Positions 1 through 7,574 of a DNA stretch of 64,000 nt are shown here, piece after piece. Position 1 is the stretch's first letter, and the number at the start of each line of letters is the position of its first letter. The stretch spans positions 96,865-160,864 of the forward strand of contig DFLF01000009.1 in the NCBI GenBank assembly GCA_002373675.1. Direction: 5' to 3'. A model generated the notes under the pieces. The model had not been told where the DNA came from. It made no database searches and saw only the letters and a list, made by a program, of their open reading frames with translations. A program made the translations under genes and the position numbers. This DNA comes from Pseudobutyrivibrio sp. UBA3626. GTDB lineage: Bacteria > Bacillota > Clostridia > Lachnospirales > Lachnospiraceae.

Positions 1-14
1 ACCCAATCAATTTA

Positions 15-995
15 TTAACTGCTGTTAAGCTCCCCATACCTCTCCCTCATCTTCTCCACTTCTGTACGCATATCATCCACAAAGTCCTTAGGGGCGAGGG
101 GACGAACCCAAGCCCCTTGACTTAGTAAGAACATCTTGATGCCGGGGCCTATTACTTCTGCTTCGATTATGTATTCGCCGTCTTTTTTCTCCAGTAGCTT
201 GGCTGTTGGAATCCGATCCAGCACTGCCTGTACGGAAGGCCCGTTGAATGCAAATCGTATATGCTTCACATTTCCCGGCTGCATATACTGAATCTTATTC
301 ATCAGATCCCCTTCGTTGACTTCGTCAGTTTTGTTGACGCGAAAATGCGTCCGGTGTACGATTATTCGTACTATTCTGTCAACTCGATAGTATCTGATTT
401 CCCAACTATCATCATCCATTAGCTGAAAGCATATAAGATAGAAGTAATAATCTGTAAATGTAATAGCAAGAGGTCGTATCCTTCGTTCAACTCTCTCCCT
501 ACTCATCTTGTAATATTCAACCGTTATCTCTCTGTGGTTCTTAATACAGTCAGTGAGCTTCCATAGATTGTCCGTAACGCTCTTACAATCGTGATTAATC
601 TCGTTAAAGCTGTATATCTCACTTGATATTAATTCATCAAGCATGTCTCTATCCTGCTTGGAGACATAATTCTTAAGCTTGGATATTATCTCTACTGTCT
701 CAGTCTTAGATAGAGACCTGCTTCCTATAATAATCTTAGTCAATGCGAACAGTTCGTCAGGCTTAAGGAAATGTTCTAACTCCAGAAAATGCTTCTTCAC
801 ATCAGCGTGGTACTTCACCTCAGCGTTAGACAACATTTGTCTGTGTTCGAAAGTAAAGCTCTTAATTTCACTCAAATCCCTCGATATGCTTTTAGTTGAT
901 ACGTTATATTCATTAGCAACTTCCGCTATTGAGATTCCCTCTCCCATCATTAGTCTGAAGAATATCTCAAGTATTCTCTCTTTGTTCTGTCCCAT
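15..995 (-). CDS. WYL-domain transcriptional regulator (DeoR-type HTH)
   Basis: This is a 326-residue predicted DNA-binding regulator. Residues 5-60 form a winged helix-turn-helix of the HTH_11/DeoR kind (SIAEVANEYNVSTKSISRDL). Residues about 145-215 form a WYL domain, in which the eponymous Trp-Tyr-Leu reads Phe-Tyr-Leu near residue 185. Residues about 235-320 fit the WCX extension. WYL domains are thought to sense small ligands or nucleic acids, but the ligand here is unknown. The start follows a GAGG ribosome site at 5 nt. The gene lies 14 nt downstream of a small acidic protein gene, so the two are probably co-transcribed. The N-terminal half is clearly similar to the orphan HTH protein at 3276-3548. 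Family assignment is firm; the regulon is unknown. Confidence 0.85.
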   Translation of the reverse strand: MGQNKERILEIFFRLMMGEGISIAEVANEYNVSTKSISRDLSEIKSFTFEHRQMLSNAEVKYHADVKKHFLELEHFLKPDELFALTKIIIGSRSLSKTETVEIISKLKNYVSKQDRDMLDELISSEIYSFNEINHDCKSVTDNLWKLTDCIKNHREITVEYYKMSRERVERRIRPLAITFTDYYFYLICFQLMDDDSWEIRYYRVDRIVRIIVHRTHFRVNKTDEVNEGDLMNKIQYMQPGNVKHIRFAFNGPSVQAVLDRIPTAKLLEKKDGEYIIEAEVIGPGIKMFLLSQGAWVRPLAPKDFVDDMRTEVEKMRERYGELNSS

Positions 996-1009
996 ATAGA
1001 CCTCACTTA

Positions 1010-1339
1010 CTAATCAATATCATCGTCATCTTCATCTTCACTCTCTAATCTTTCCTGCTCTCTTATCTCTTCCTCAGTCATGGTAAGTGGTTCATATTCG
1101 TATTCTTTGAAGAATTCATCTAAATCTTCACCGTTAACTATGGCTTTTGTTAAGGCTTGTCCTCTCTCAATTCTAGCCCATACCTCATCATGTGCTTTTT
1201 TATCACGCCTCTCAGCTTCAGCCCGTTCCTCATCTGTCATTAATAATTTCTCAAGCCTGTACTTCTTCTCAGCTTCCTCTAATCTTCGGCTGGCAATATT
1301 CGCTGATATCTCACCTAATTTTAATGTTAACATACTCAT
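1010..1339 (-). CDS. Hypothetical acidic, probably helical small protein
   Basis: This is a 109-residue protein I do not recognise. It is highly charged and predicted helical: residues 15-70 are rich in Glu, Lys and Arg with coiled-coil character, and the tail is very acidic (ESEDEDDDDID). It has no signal peptide, membrane segment or cysteine pair. A strong AGGAGG lies 9 nt before the ATG. It is the first gene of a probable two-gene operon with the WYL regulator, 14 nt upstream of it. A partner or modulator of the regulator would be possible, but that is only inference from position. The good ribosome site and tight spacing support it being real. Confidence 0.65.
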   Translation of the reverse strand: MSMLTLKLGEISANIASRRLEEAEKKYRLEKLLMTDEERAEAERRDKKAHDEVWARIERGQALTKAIVNGEDLDEFFKEYEYEPLTMTEEEIREQERLESEDEDDDDID

Positions 1340-1379
1340 AATACATGTCCTCCTGTTAATTAATATTTACCCGGCAATT

Positions 1380-1397
1380 GTTCTATTTATATAGAAC
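1380..1397. promoter_or_regulatory. Palindrome, candidate operator upstream of the WYL operon
   Basis: GTTCTAT and ATAGAAC form perfect 7-nt arms around a TTAT spacer, 40 nt upstream of the first gene of the WYL operon. Position and symmetry suit an operator, possibly autoregulatory. No binding evidence exists. Confidence 0.35.
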
Positions 1398-1534
1398 ATC
1401 GCAAGCTACACTTATAGAATATCAAAACAAAGGGACACACATATGTCTATGTAAGATTTTTGTCAAACTAATCACTTATGTGGCTTTATCAACATACAAA
1501 AAGTATATACTACCCTCCCCCTTTTCTGCAAGAA

Positions 1535-1560
1535 GAAACTATTTTTCGCGATATAGTTTC
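1535..1560 (-). terminator. Possible terminator hairpin after the 1601-2242 gene
   Basis: The arms GAAACTAT (1535-1542) and ATAGTTTC (1553-1560) lie 41 nt past the stop of the minus-strand gene ending at 1601. A short pyrimidine tail follows on that strand. A further GAAACTATA copy lies just beside it. The rest of the 1340-1600 gap shows nothing else I can name. Confidence 0.4.
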
Positions 1561-1600
1561 GGTATAGTTTCCTATATGCTCTTTACTTTCCGTTTTTTTA

Positions 1601-2242
1601 CTACTTCACAACAATCAGTTTTCCATCCTGTGCGCACTGCTTCATCGCATTAAGAAGTGCGGTGTAATCCTGGTTAGCGTCATAAGACAGCCTGTATCCG
1701 TAGACCATATCATTTCTTACGATATAATAATTGAAGCTGCTCTGTCCATTGGCTCTTGAAGCAATAAATGATATAGAATCTCCGTTAATACTTACATCAC
1801 TGGTAGTCATAATAGGACTTTCCATATATTCCTTAAGGAAATCTTCCGGATTCTTCTTTTCGCTATTGATATCACACATAAAGTATATACTTGTTCCGTC
1901 TGTTCCCCTGAACTGAACACGAACTGCATCATCCTCTACAAAGCTATATGAACCAGGATATCTAGCCTCGAATCTATTGCCATTATCCTTATATACTTCA
2001 CTTAATATCGTCTCATATTCCGGCTTAGGAGGTTCTTGTGGTTGTACTTGAGGCTGGGTCTGTGTATTAGCCACCGTTGCGTTAGCACTATCTACAGTTG
2101 CATTTGCTGTCGTATTAGCCTCCGGCTCACTACTATTATTACTCTTATTAACAACAAGAAAATAATATAGTGCTCCGCCTATAACAATAATTGCCAGTAC
2201 TACTGCCAGGATTATATTAACTGTCTTAGAATTATTCTTCAT
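1601..2242 (-). CDS. Membrane-anchored hypothetical protein
   Basis: This is a 213-residue protein with an N-terminal hydrophobic anchor at about residues 8-30, ending at the short VNKSN. A Thr/Ala/Asn/Gln/Pro-rich linker follows to about residue 75. The C-terminal domain of about 135 residues is globular and extracellular (begins near EYETILSEVYKD). That domain resembles the small PsbP/DUF-type folds seen in Firmicute surface proteins, but I cannot name a family. Start choice: AGGAG lies 8 nt before the ATG at 2242 and only 2 nt before an in-frame ATG at 2248, so 2242 is preferred. The gene follows the SHOCT membrane protein by 13 nt, so the two form an operon and probably share an envelope role. 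Confidence 0.7.
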   Translation of the reverse strand: MKNNSKTVNIILAVVLAIIVIGGALYYFLVVNKSNNSSEPEANTTANATVDSANATVANTQTQPQVQPQEPPKPEYETILSEVYKDNGNRFEARYPGSYSFVEDDAVRVQFRGTDGTSIYFMCDINSEKKNPEDFLKEYMESPIMTTSDVSINGDSISFIASRANGQSSFNYYIVRNDMVYGYRLSYDANQDYTALLNAMKQCAQDGKLIVVK

Positions 2243-2255
2243 AATCATTACTCCT

Positions 2256-3086
2256 TTACTTAACTAATTTTGCCAGCTTCGCTTCTCTTTCTTCGGCTGA
2301 GATAATATCCAGCTCGTATTGAAGCTCTATTCTCTCTATTGTATCCTCTCTAACAAATCTTACCTTGGCGCTTTGCAGCTTCTTCTTATACTCTTCTTCT
2401 GTAATAATATCTGACTTAAGCGCTTCATCCAGTTTGTCCTTCATATCAAGATATGTCTGTTTTGCGGGCGAAGAATCACTCACACTATTAGCTACTTTCT
2501 TAGGCTTAGGTGTAGCCTTGTCCTTCATCTCCTTAATGCTATCAATAGGTATTTTGTCCATAATAGCTCCTGTAGATGGCATATTAGGTATAGAATTCTT
2601 AAGCTCATTAACAGACTTTTCTGCAACGCCCTTGATACCGTCTTCTTTGAGAGATTCCTTGGATATCTTAAGCCTCAGAATCAGGGTAATTACAAATATT
2701 GCTATAAAATCAAGAAGAGTAAGCCATAGGCCTATACCCCATACATAATCAACAGACGCCGACACAACCTTAGAGGATGATTTGAATCCTCCGGGTCGAC
2801 AGAATATTCCAAGCAGAATCGTAAGTACAACTCCTACAATAGGGGCATACAGATATATCGCGTTCCACTTCTCATTCCGGGATCCTAAGAAAATCGCCAC
2901 CACAAGAACAACAGGAACAATGGCTGATGCAACCAGATTAAGTCCCATTACCGAGTCGCTTGCAGATGCAGAGACGCCTAATGCTTTTGCACTGCCCTTT
3001 ACAACTATCCAGGGCAAAAACAGACACAGTACCGACAGTACCGATAGCACCTTTCTGATAATATCCAACACGTTTAATGACTTCAT
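2256..3086 (-). CDS. Four-helix membrane protein with SHOCT-like C-terminus
   Basis: This is a 276-residue integral membrane protein. Four hydrophobic segments are visible: near residues 10-28 (ending PWIVV), 40-65, 72-100 and 118-145. A cytosolic tail of about 120 residues carries two short helical-hairpin motifs of the SHOCT type: YLDMKDKLDEALKSDIITEE and, 35 residues later, a second built around IISAEERE. SHOCT motifs are small oligomerisation modules. Start choice: GAGGAGG sits 8 nt before the ATG at 3086; in-frame ATGs at 3092 and 3107 are too close to or upstream of the ribosome site. The function is unknown. It is probably regulated from the divergent control region at 3087-3275. Confidence 0.7.
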   Translation of the reverse strand: MKSLNVLDIIRKVLSVLSVLCLFLPWIVVKGSAKALGVSASASDSVMGLNLVASAIVPVVLVVAIFLGSRNEKWNAIYLYAPIVGVVLTILLGIFCRPGGFKSSSKVVSASVDYVWGIGLWLTLLDFIAIFVITLILRLKISKESLKEDGIKGVAEKSVNELKNSIPNMPSTGAIMDKIPIDSIKEMKDKATPKPKKVANSVSDSSPAKQTYLDMKDKLDEALKSDIITEEEYKKKLQSAKVRFVREDTIERIELQYELDIISAEEREAKLAKLVK

Positions 3087-3166
3087 TTTCATTGCCTCCT
3101 CACACATATTATTGATTTTGAAATGTATATTACATACTTTCTACAACAATAATACTCAACTACCCC

Positions 3167-3229
3167 GACAAAGTATGTCTTATTAAAAAATCTTTCGAAG
3201 TTTTTTTACTCTGACATATTATGTCCTAT
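3167..3229. promoter_or_regulatory. Two repeated operator-like motifs in a divergent region
   Basis: GACAAAGTATGTCTTAT (3167-3183) and GACATATTATGTCCTAT (3213-3229) are two copies of a motif whose GACA...TGTC core is dyad-symmetric, with 46 nt between starts. They lie between the minus-strand membrane operon (start 3086) and the plus-strand HTH gene (start 3276). This is the expected layout for operators of a divergently transcribed regulator. Confidence 0.5.
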
Positions 3230-3275
3230 TTGTTTCTTAAAATAGTAGTTAGTCATAATGATAAGGGGACTATGT

Positions 3276-3548
3276 ATGAATAACAGTGAATATAAGAATT
3301 CAAAATCAGATAGACTTCTATACCTTTTATATAAAGCTTTGAAGGGTGAACCATTGTCGGTTAAGTCGCTTGCCAATGAGAACCATGTATCCACAAGAAC
3401 AATCACAAGAGACATCAATGACCTTAAAGCATTTCTCTCTAACTATCGTGACATCATCGGCAATGTAGAACTTAAATACTCTACAACCAACCATTGTTAT
3501 ACCCTTGAAGCTAATGATGACATAGAAAAAATGCAATCCCTGTACTAA
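3276..3548 (+). CDS. Orphan helix-turn-helix protein (WYL-regulator N-terminus only)
   Basis: This is a 90-residue protein consisting of a winged HTH of the HTH_11/DeoR type (PLSVKSLANENHVSTRTITR) and a short beta tail. It aligns residue by residue with the first 75 residues of the WYL regulator at 15-995 (for example VSTRTITRDINDLKAF against VSTKSISRDLSEIKSF, and NVELKY against NAEVKY). It then stops where the linker to the WYL domain would begin. Start choice: AAGGGG lies 7 nt before the ATG at 3276; an upstream in-frame ATG at 3258 precedes the ribosome site. The stop lies inside a terminator hairpin, so the short form is a finished gene and not a sequencing truncation. It probably binds the flanking repeats. 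Confidence 0.75.
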   Translation: MNNSEYKNSKSDRLLYLLYKALKGEPLSVKSLANENHVSTRTITRDINDLKAFLSNYRDIIGNVELKYSTTNHCYTLEANDDIEKMQSLY

Positions 3549-3562
3549 GGAATTGCATTTTT
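3528..3562 (+). terminator. Rho-independent terminator overlapping the HTH stop codon
   Basis: AATGCAAT and ATTGCATT arms with an adjoining TCC/GGA pairing enclose the TAA stop (3546-3548) in the loop. TTTTT follows at the 3' side. Confidence 0.75.
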
Positions 3563-3588
3563 CATGTAATTATATTCAATTATAAATA

Positions 3589-5610
3589 TTATTTTCTGGC
3601 TGCCTTCTTAGCTGCCTTAATATCTTTCTTTCGTTCTTTCTTCTGTTCTTTGATTCTCTTATAATTCTTACCATAATATATTCTTTTAATAATATATACA
3701 ATAAGCAATATGAGAAGAACAACTATTGCAATAACTACAAGGAATATAGCTACAACAACCCATGTAAACCAGTTAGGACTAGATATAACTGCTCCTATAC
3801 TTGAGTCATCATCATTAACCTTACGATCTTGTGCCTCTCTATACTTCTCTGGCACCTGACTTACTCCTTGAGGATTCTTGTCAAATGATTGCATGTATTG
3901 TGCAATTGCATCCCATGCCTTAACTTCTCTACCATTCTCGTCATAGATTATTGCTTTGTTGAAATCAGTAATTTCATTACCATTCTCATCCTTTGGAACA
4001 AGTTTAAGTAGTCCGTATGAAGCATCCGTTACAGAGCCAAGCATCTGACCAGAATAAAGATCCGCTACAACGCAATATAATTTATCATCTTCAAAGTCTG
4101 ACTTGTTACCATCCTTATCTACATACTTAACTTCAGTAACCTTGTTAAGCAGAAGTCTGTTAGGGTTAAATGTGAATTCTTCTCCACTCATATATAACCT
4201 TGTGCCCGGGAATAAATCTGAGATAGATGCATCAATCTCGGCTGCAGTCTTCATCTCAGCACCATTTAAGTAAATCTTAATCAGCGGATAACCGGGAATC
4301 TTGTCTGGTCCAATACCAAGAGAGAATGAATTAAATACATCACTGGTCGTTATATTACCCTTGCTATATGTACCTCTAATAGTACCGCTTGGCACAACGC
4401 CCATGTCAAATCTCGTATTAGGCTCAGCCTTTCTTGCTGCATATAAATAAGCATCTGACATTAAATCACCAAGGTTTTGACCTGTATGTTCTTCCTCAAG
4501 TGAATTTTCACTACAAAAATCGAAATCAGAATAAGCTAATACCTGATCTTTTGTCAGACCAAATTTTGATAGATATTCTGTATCAATCTTAGTTGCAAAT
4601 TGATCAATCTTAGCTTGAATTACAGGGTCTGAAGGAACATTTTCCAGTGTTGGAACCAATTTATAATTTTCCACCTCCCAACGTCCGTCAGACTTCTGTT
4701 TCAAATCACATAATCCAACAGTCTGTGTATATTCACCAACAGCTCCAATATATGTATTACCTATCTTAAGAGGTTCTTGAAGCTCTGTATGTGAATGTCC
4801 AGCAAGGATAAAGTCAATCTCAGGAACAGCCTTAGCAAGTTCCTGATCTTCAGTCTTACCCTTCTCTATATCACCATCAAGACCACAATGAGATGTAACA
4901 ACAATCATGTCAGCGTTCTCGTTCTTCTTAATCTCAGCAACTGTATCTTTGACAGCCTGAATTCTCTTCTCGCCTGTTAAATAATTAATTGTACATGTAG
5001 GCTCGCAAGCAAGGGCATTATCACCAAATACACCGATAACAGCAATATTTACTCCACCCTTGTTAATCATAGTATATTTCTTGATACCATATTTATCATA
5101 TACATCTTTGGTTGCCTGTTCATCACCAGGATTAGACCAATCAATATTACACTCCACCATCTGTGGTAATCTGTCTCCGGAATTCATAGCTGCATTAAGC
5201 ATATTTCTTACGCCCTCTGAGCCGAAGTTATATTCATGATTACCCCATGTAGTAACATCACATCCCATGGCACCTAGTAAACGCAACTCAACAGCATCTG
5301 TCTCATAAAGGGTATGGAATAATGTTCCCATAGAGAAGTCACCGCCATCAATATATAGAAGGTCTGGATACTTCTGTCTTTGTTCATTGATAATTGATGA
5401 AACTCTGGCAAATCCACCTATGCTAGTTCCTTTCTGTCCATGATAAGGTGTAACATAGCTATTAACGTTAGAATGCATATCACTTGTTAAGGCCAAATGC
5501 ACTTCTTTCTCGTTATCAGCAAGTACAACACCAACCATTGTACCAACACCGGTAATAACAAGTGCTGCAACAATAATAATTGCTATAATTCTTTTATGTG
5601 TCTTTTTCAT
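3589..5610 (-). CDS. Membrane-anchored bifunctional metallophosphatase/5'-nucleotidase
   Basis: This is a 673-residue ecto-phosphoesterase of the UshA/5'-nucleotidase family, expected to remove phosphate from extracellular nucleotides. An N-terminal signal or anchor (residues 7-31) precedes the metallophosphoesterase domain. Its metal-binding motifs are all present: SDMHSN (Asp44, His46), DGGD (88-91), GNHE (123-126), then SHCG and AGHSH. A 5_nucleotid_C domain follows from about residue 340 (QNLGDLMSDAY, then SGTIRG). A second membrane helix near residue 620 and a Lys/Arg-rich tail leave the catalytic part outside the cell. Start choice: GGGAGG sits 7 nt before the ATG at 5610; upstream ATGs have no site. 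It follows radA by 77 nt. Confidence 0.9.
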   Translation of the reverse strand: MKKTHKRIIAIIIVAALVITGVGTMVGVVLADNEKEVHLALTSDMHSNVNSYVTPYHGQKGTSIGGFARVSSIINEQRQKYPDLLYIDGGDFSMGTLFHTLYETDAVELRLLGAMGCDVTTWGNHEYNFGSEGVRNMLNAAMNSGDRLPQMVECNIDWSNPGDEQATKDVYDKYGIKKYTMINKGGVNIAVIGVFGDNALACEPTCTINYLTGEKRIQAVKDTVAEIKKNENADMIVVTSHCGLDGDIEKGKTEDQELAKAVPEIDFILAGHSHTELQEPLKIGNTYIGAVGEYTQTVGLCDLKQKSDGRWEVENYKLVPTLENVPSDPVIQAKIDQFATKIDTEYLSKFGLTKDQVLAYSDFDFCSENSLEEEHTGQNLGDLMSDAYLYAARKAEPNTRFDMGVVPSGTIRGTYSKGNITTSDVFNSFSLGIGPDKIPGYPLIKIYLNGAEMKTAAEIDASISDLFPGTRLYMSGEEFTFNPNRLLLNKVTEVKYVDKDGNKSDFEDDKLYCVVADLYSGQMLGSVTDASYGLLKLVPKDENGNEITDFNKAIIYDENGREVKAWDAIAQYMQSFDKNPQGVSQVPEKYREAQDRKVNDDDSSIGAVISSPNWFTWVVVAIFLVVIAIVVLLILLIVYIIKRIYYGKNYKRIKEQKKERKKDIKAAKKAARK

Positions 5611-5687
5611 ACTCTTCCCTCCCTGATAATTAAGTCCAGCAATCAAAGACTTAGTCACATTATTGTATAATTATATCACAACCGAAA

Positions 5688-7049
5688 CTATTTATATAGG
5701 ATTTTCGATAGTTCAGAGAGATTTCTAACTCCTACTATCTCTATCCCTTCTATCTCTTCTACTTCCTTAAGAGACACCTTAGGTATAATGCACTTTGTAA
5801 ATCCAAGTTTCTTAGCTTCAAGTACTCTCTTGTCAACCATACTTACAGATCTTACTTCGCCACTTAGACCAACTTCACCAAAACAAATAAGCTTATCGTC
5901 TATAGCAACATTTCTAAAACTTGACTCAATTGCAATTACAAGACCAAGATCAATTGAAGGCTCATTAATCTTAATGCCTCCTGTTATATTAACATAAGCA
6001 TCATACTCCCCTAGGGGTAGTCCTAATCTTTTCTCTAACACTGCCATTAGAAGATTAACCCTGTTATAGTCTACTCCTACAGCAGTACGCCTTGGCATAC
6101 CAAAATTACTTCTTGTTACAAGGGCTTGAATCTCAAGAAGCATTGGTCTTGTGCCCTCTACTACACAGGATACTACGGAGCCACTAGAATTCTTGGCTTT
6201 ACCGGAGAGCATATATTCAGAAGGATTTAGCACCTCTGATAGTCCATTTTGATTCATCTCAAATACACCAATCTCATTAGTGGAACCGAAACGATTCTTA
6301 ACGCCACGAAGAACACGATATGAAGCAAATCTATCTCCCTCAATATAGAGTACAGTGTCAACCATATGCTCAAGCACTCGTGGTCCTGCAACAGTACCTT
6401 CTTTCGTTACATGACCCACTACAAAAATTGTAATGCCAAGCCCCTTGGCAATCTGCATAAGAACGTTAGTAGTTTCTCTAACCTGAGACACACTTCCCGG
6501 AGCAGAACTAACATCTTCATTAAACATTGTCTGAATAGAATCAATAACTACAATATCCGGCTTTGCCTTCTCCAAGACTCCCTTAATAAGTGTAAGATTC
6601 GTCTCTGTAAGAAGAGATAATCTATCACCGAACGTTCCAATTCTATTGGCTCTAAGCTTAATCTGTTCAAGTGATTCTTCACCAGATACATATAGAATTG
6701 AATTATCAGAAGTTGATAATTCATGGCACATTTGAAGAAGAAGTGTAGACTTACCTATCCCGGGATCTCCACCTACAAGTACAAGAGAGCCTTTCACAAT
6801 ACCCCCACCCAGCACTCTGTCAAATTCAGATATGCCTGTAGATATTCTTACTTCTTCTCCCTCTTCTATCTCTGATATTTTAAATGTTTTTACTTCTTTT
6901 ATCTCTCTAATTGTCTTATTAGACTTCTTATCAATCTTCTCTTCTACAAAGGAATTCCACGCTTTACATGAAGGACATTGCCCCGCCCACTTAGAGGACT
7001 CATATCCACATTCCTGACAGAAGAACACATTTACCTTCCCTTTAGCCAT
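5688..7049 (-). CDS. radA: DNA repair protein RadA/Sms
   Basis: This is a 453-residue RadA, which drives branch migration of recombination intermediates alongside RecA. The N-terminal C4 zinc finger has Cys11, Cys14, Cys25 and Cys28 (CQECG...CPSC). A RecA-like ATPase follows, with Walker A GDPGIGKS at 94-101. The RadA-specific KNRFG motif is at 251-255. The C-terminal third is the Lon-protease-like domain without catalytic residues. Length and motifs are standard. It lies downstream of clpC and the 137-residue conserved gene, a gene order I associate with Lachnospiraceae. A hairpin (7071-7095) sits between the upstream gene and the radA ribosome site AAGGAG. Confidence 0.97.
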   Translation of the reverse strand: MAKGKVNVFFCQECGYESSKWAGQCPSCKAWNSFVEEKIDKKSNKTIREIKEVKTFKISEIEEGEEVRISTGISEFDRVLGGGIVKGSLVLVGGDPGIGKSTLLLQMCHELSTSDNSILYVSGEESLEQIKLRANRIGTFGDRLSLLTETNLTLIKGVLEKAKPDIVVIDSIQTMFNEDVSSAPGSVSQVRETTNVLMQIAKGLGITIFVVGHVTKEGTVAGPRVLEHMVDTVLYIEGDRFASYRVLRGVKNRFGSTNEIGVFEMNQNGLSEVLNPSEYMLSGKAKNSSGSVVSCVVEGTRPMLLEIQALVTRSNFGMPRRTAVGVDYNRVNLLMAVLEKRLGLPLGEYDAYVNITGGIKINEPSIDLGLVIAIESSFRNVAIDDKLICFGEVGLSGEVRSVSMVDKRVLEAKKLGFTKCIIPKVSLKEVEEIEGIEIVGVRNLSELSKILYK

Positions 7050-7070
7050 TACCGCTCCTTTATATTATAA

Positions 7071-7095
7071 AACCCTACTTTCTAAAGTAGGGTTT
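7071..7095 (-). terminator. Intercistronic hairpin before radA
   Basis: AAACCCTACTT (7071-7081) and AAGTAGGGTTT (7085-7095) form a perfect 11-bp stem with a 3-nt loop. On the minus strand only a short T run follows, and then a TATAAT-like element. It is a weak terminator or attenuator between the 7100-7513 gene and radA. Confidence 0.6.
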
Positions 7096-7099
7096 CAAA

Positions 7100-7513
7100 T
7101 TATTTCTTAACTATTTTGACATTAACCTCAACCTGTGGATCAAGCTCTACGCTAAGGCTAAGCTTTCCTCCAAGATTAGTCTTCATGGAACCTGAATCAT
7201 TACCATTAACTAAGATATCGTATTCTGTCTCTGGCTCAAGCTCTAGTGTTATCTGTGCATCGCTTGCACCTTCAACCTTGAATTCCACCTCATTCTCAGT
7301 AGCCACAAAATGTTCTACTGCTGTTCCGGGAAGGGATTCATATACAAACATTCCATTTCTTTCAAGCTTTGTAACTTCTTTAAAAGTCTTAACCTTGTAC
7401 AAATCTCCTTGAAAATTAAAATTATCAAGTTTGGATTTAGAATCCAGTGTGTAATCTCCAAAGCTTAATGTCTTATCTGATTCACTACGAATTAATTCGC
7501 TTACAACAGGCAT
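7100..7513 (-). CDS. Conserved hypothetical protein of the clpC-radA locus
   Basis: This is a 137-residue cytosolic protein with no signal peptide. The pattern is beta-rich: residues 1-60 hold conserved-looking blocks (SFGDYTLDSKSKLDNF, then KVKTFKEVTKLERNGMFVYE), and residues 75-137 look like a small beta-sandwich (ITLELEPETEYDILVNG). As I recall, homologues between clpC and radA in Lachnospiraceae are sometimes labelled endosialidase-like. I see no glycosidase motif and would not carry that name over. AGGA precedes the ATG. It is 62 nt downstream of clpC and 51 nt upstream of radA, so it is probably co-transcribed. Confidence 0.75.
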   Translation of the reverse strand: MPVVSELIRSESDKTLSFGDYTLDSKSKLDNFNFQGDLYKVKTFKEVTKLERNGMFVYESLPGTAVEHFVATENEVEFKVEGASDAQITLELEPETEYDILVNGNDSGSMKTNLGGKLSLSVELDPQVEVNVKIVKK

Positions 7514-7574
7514 TTTATTTTTCCTCCAAATCTTTTAGCAATGTCTTATTCGTGTACTTATAATAACATATATA

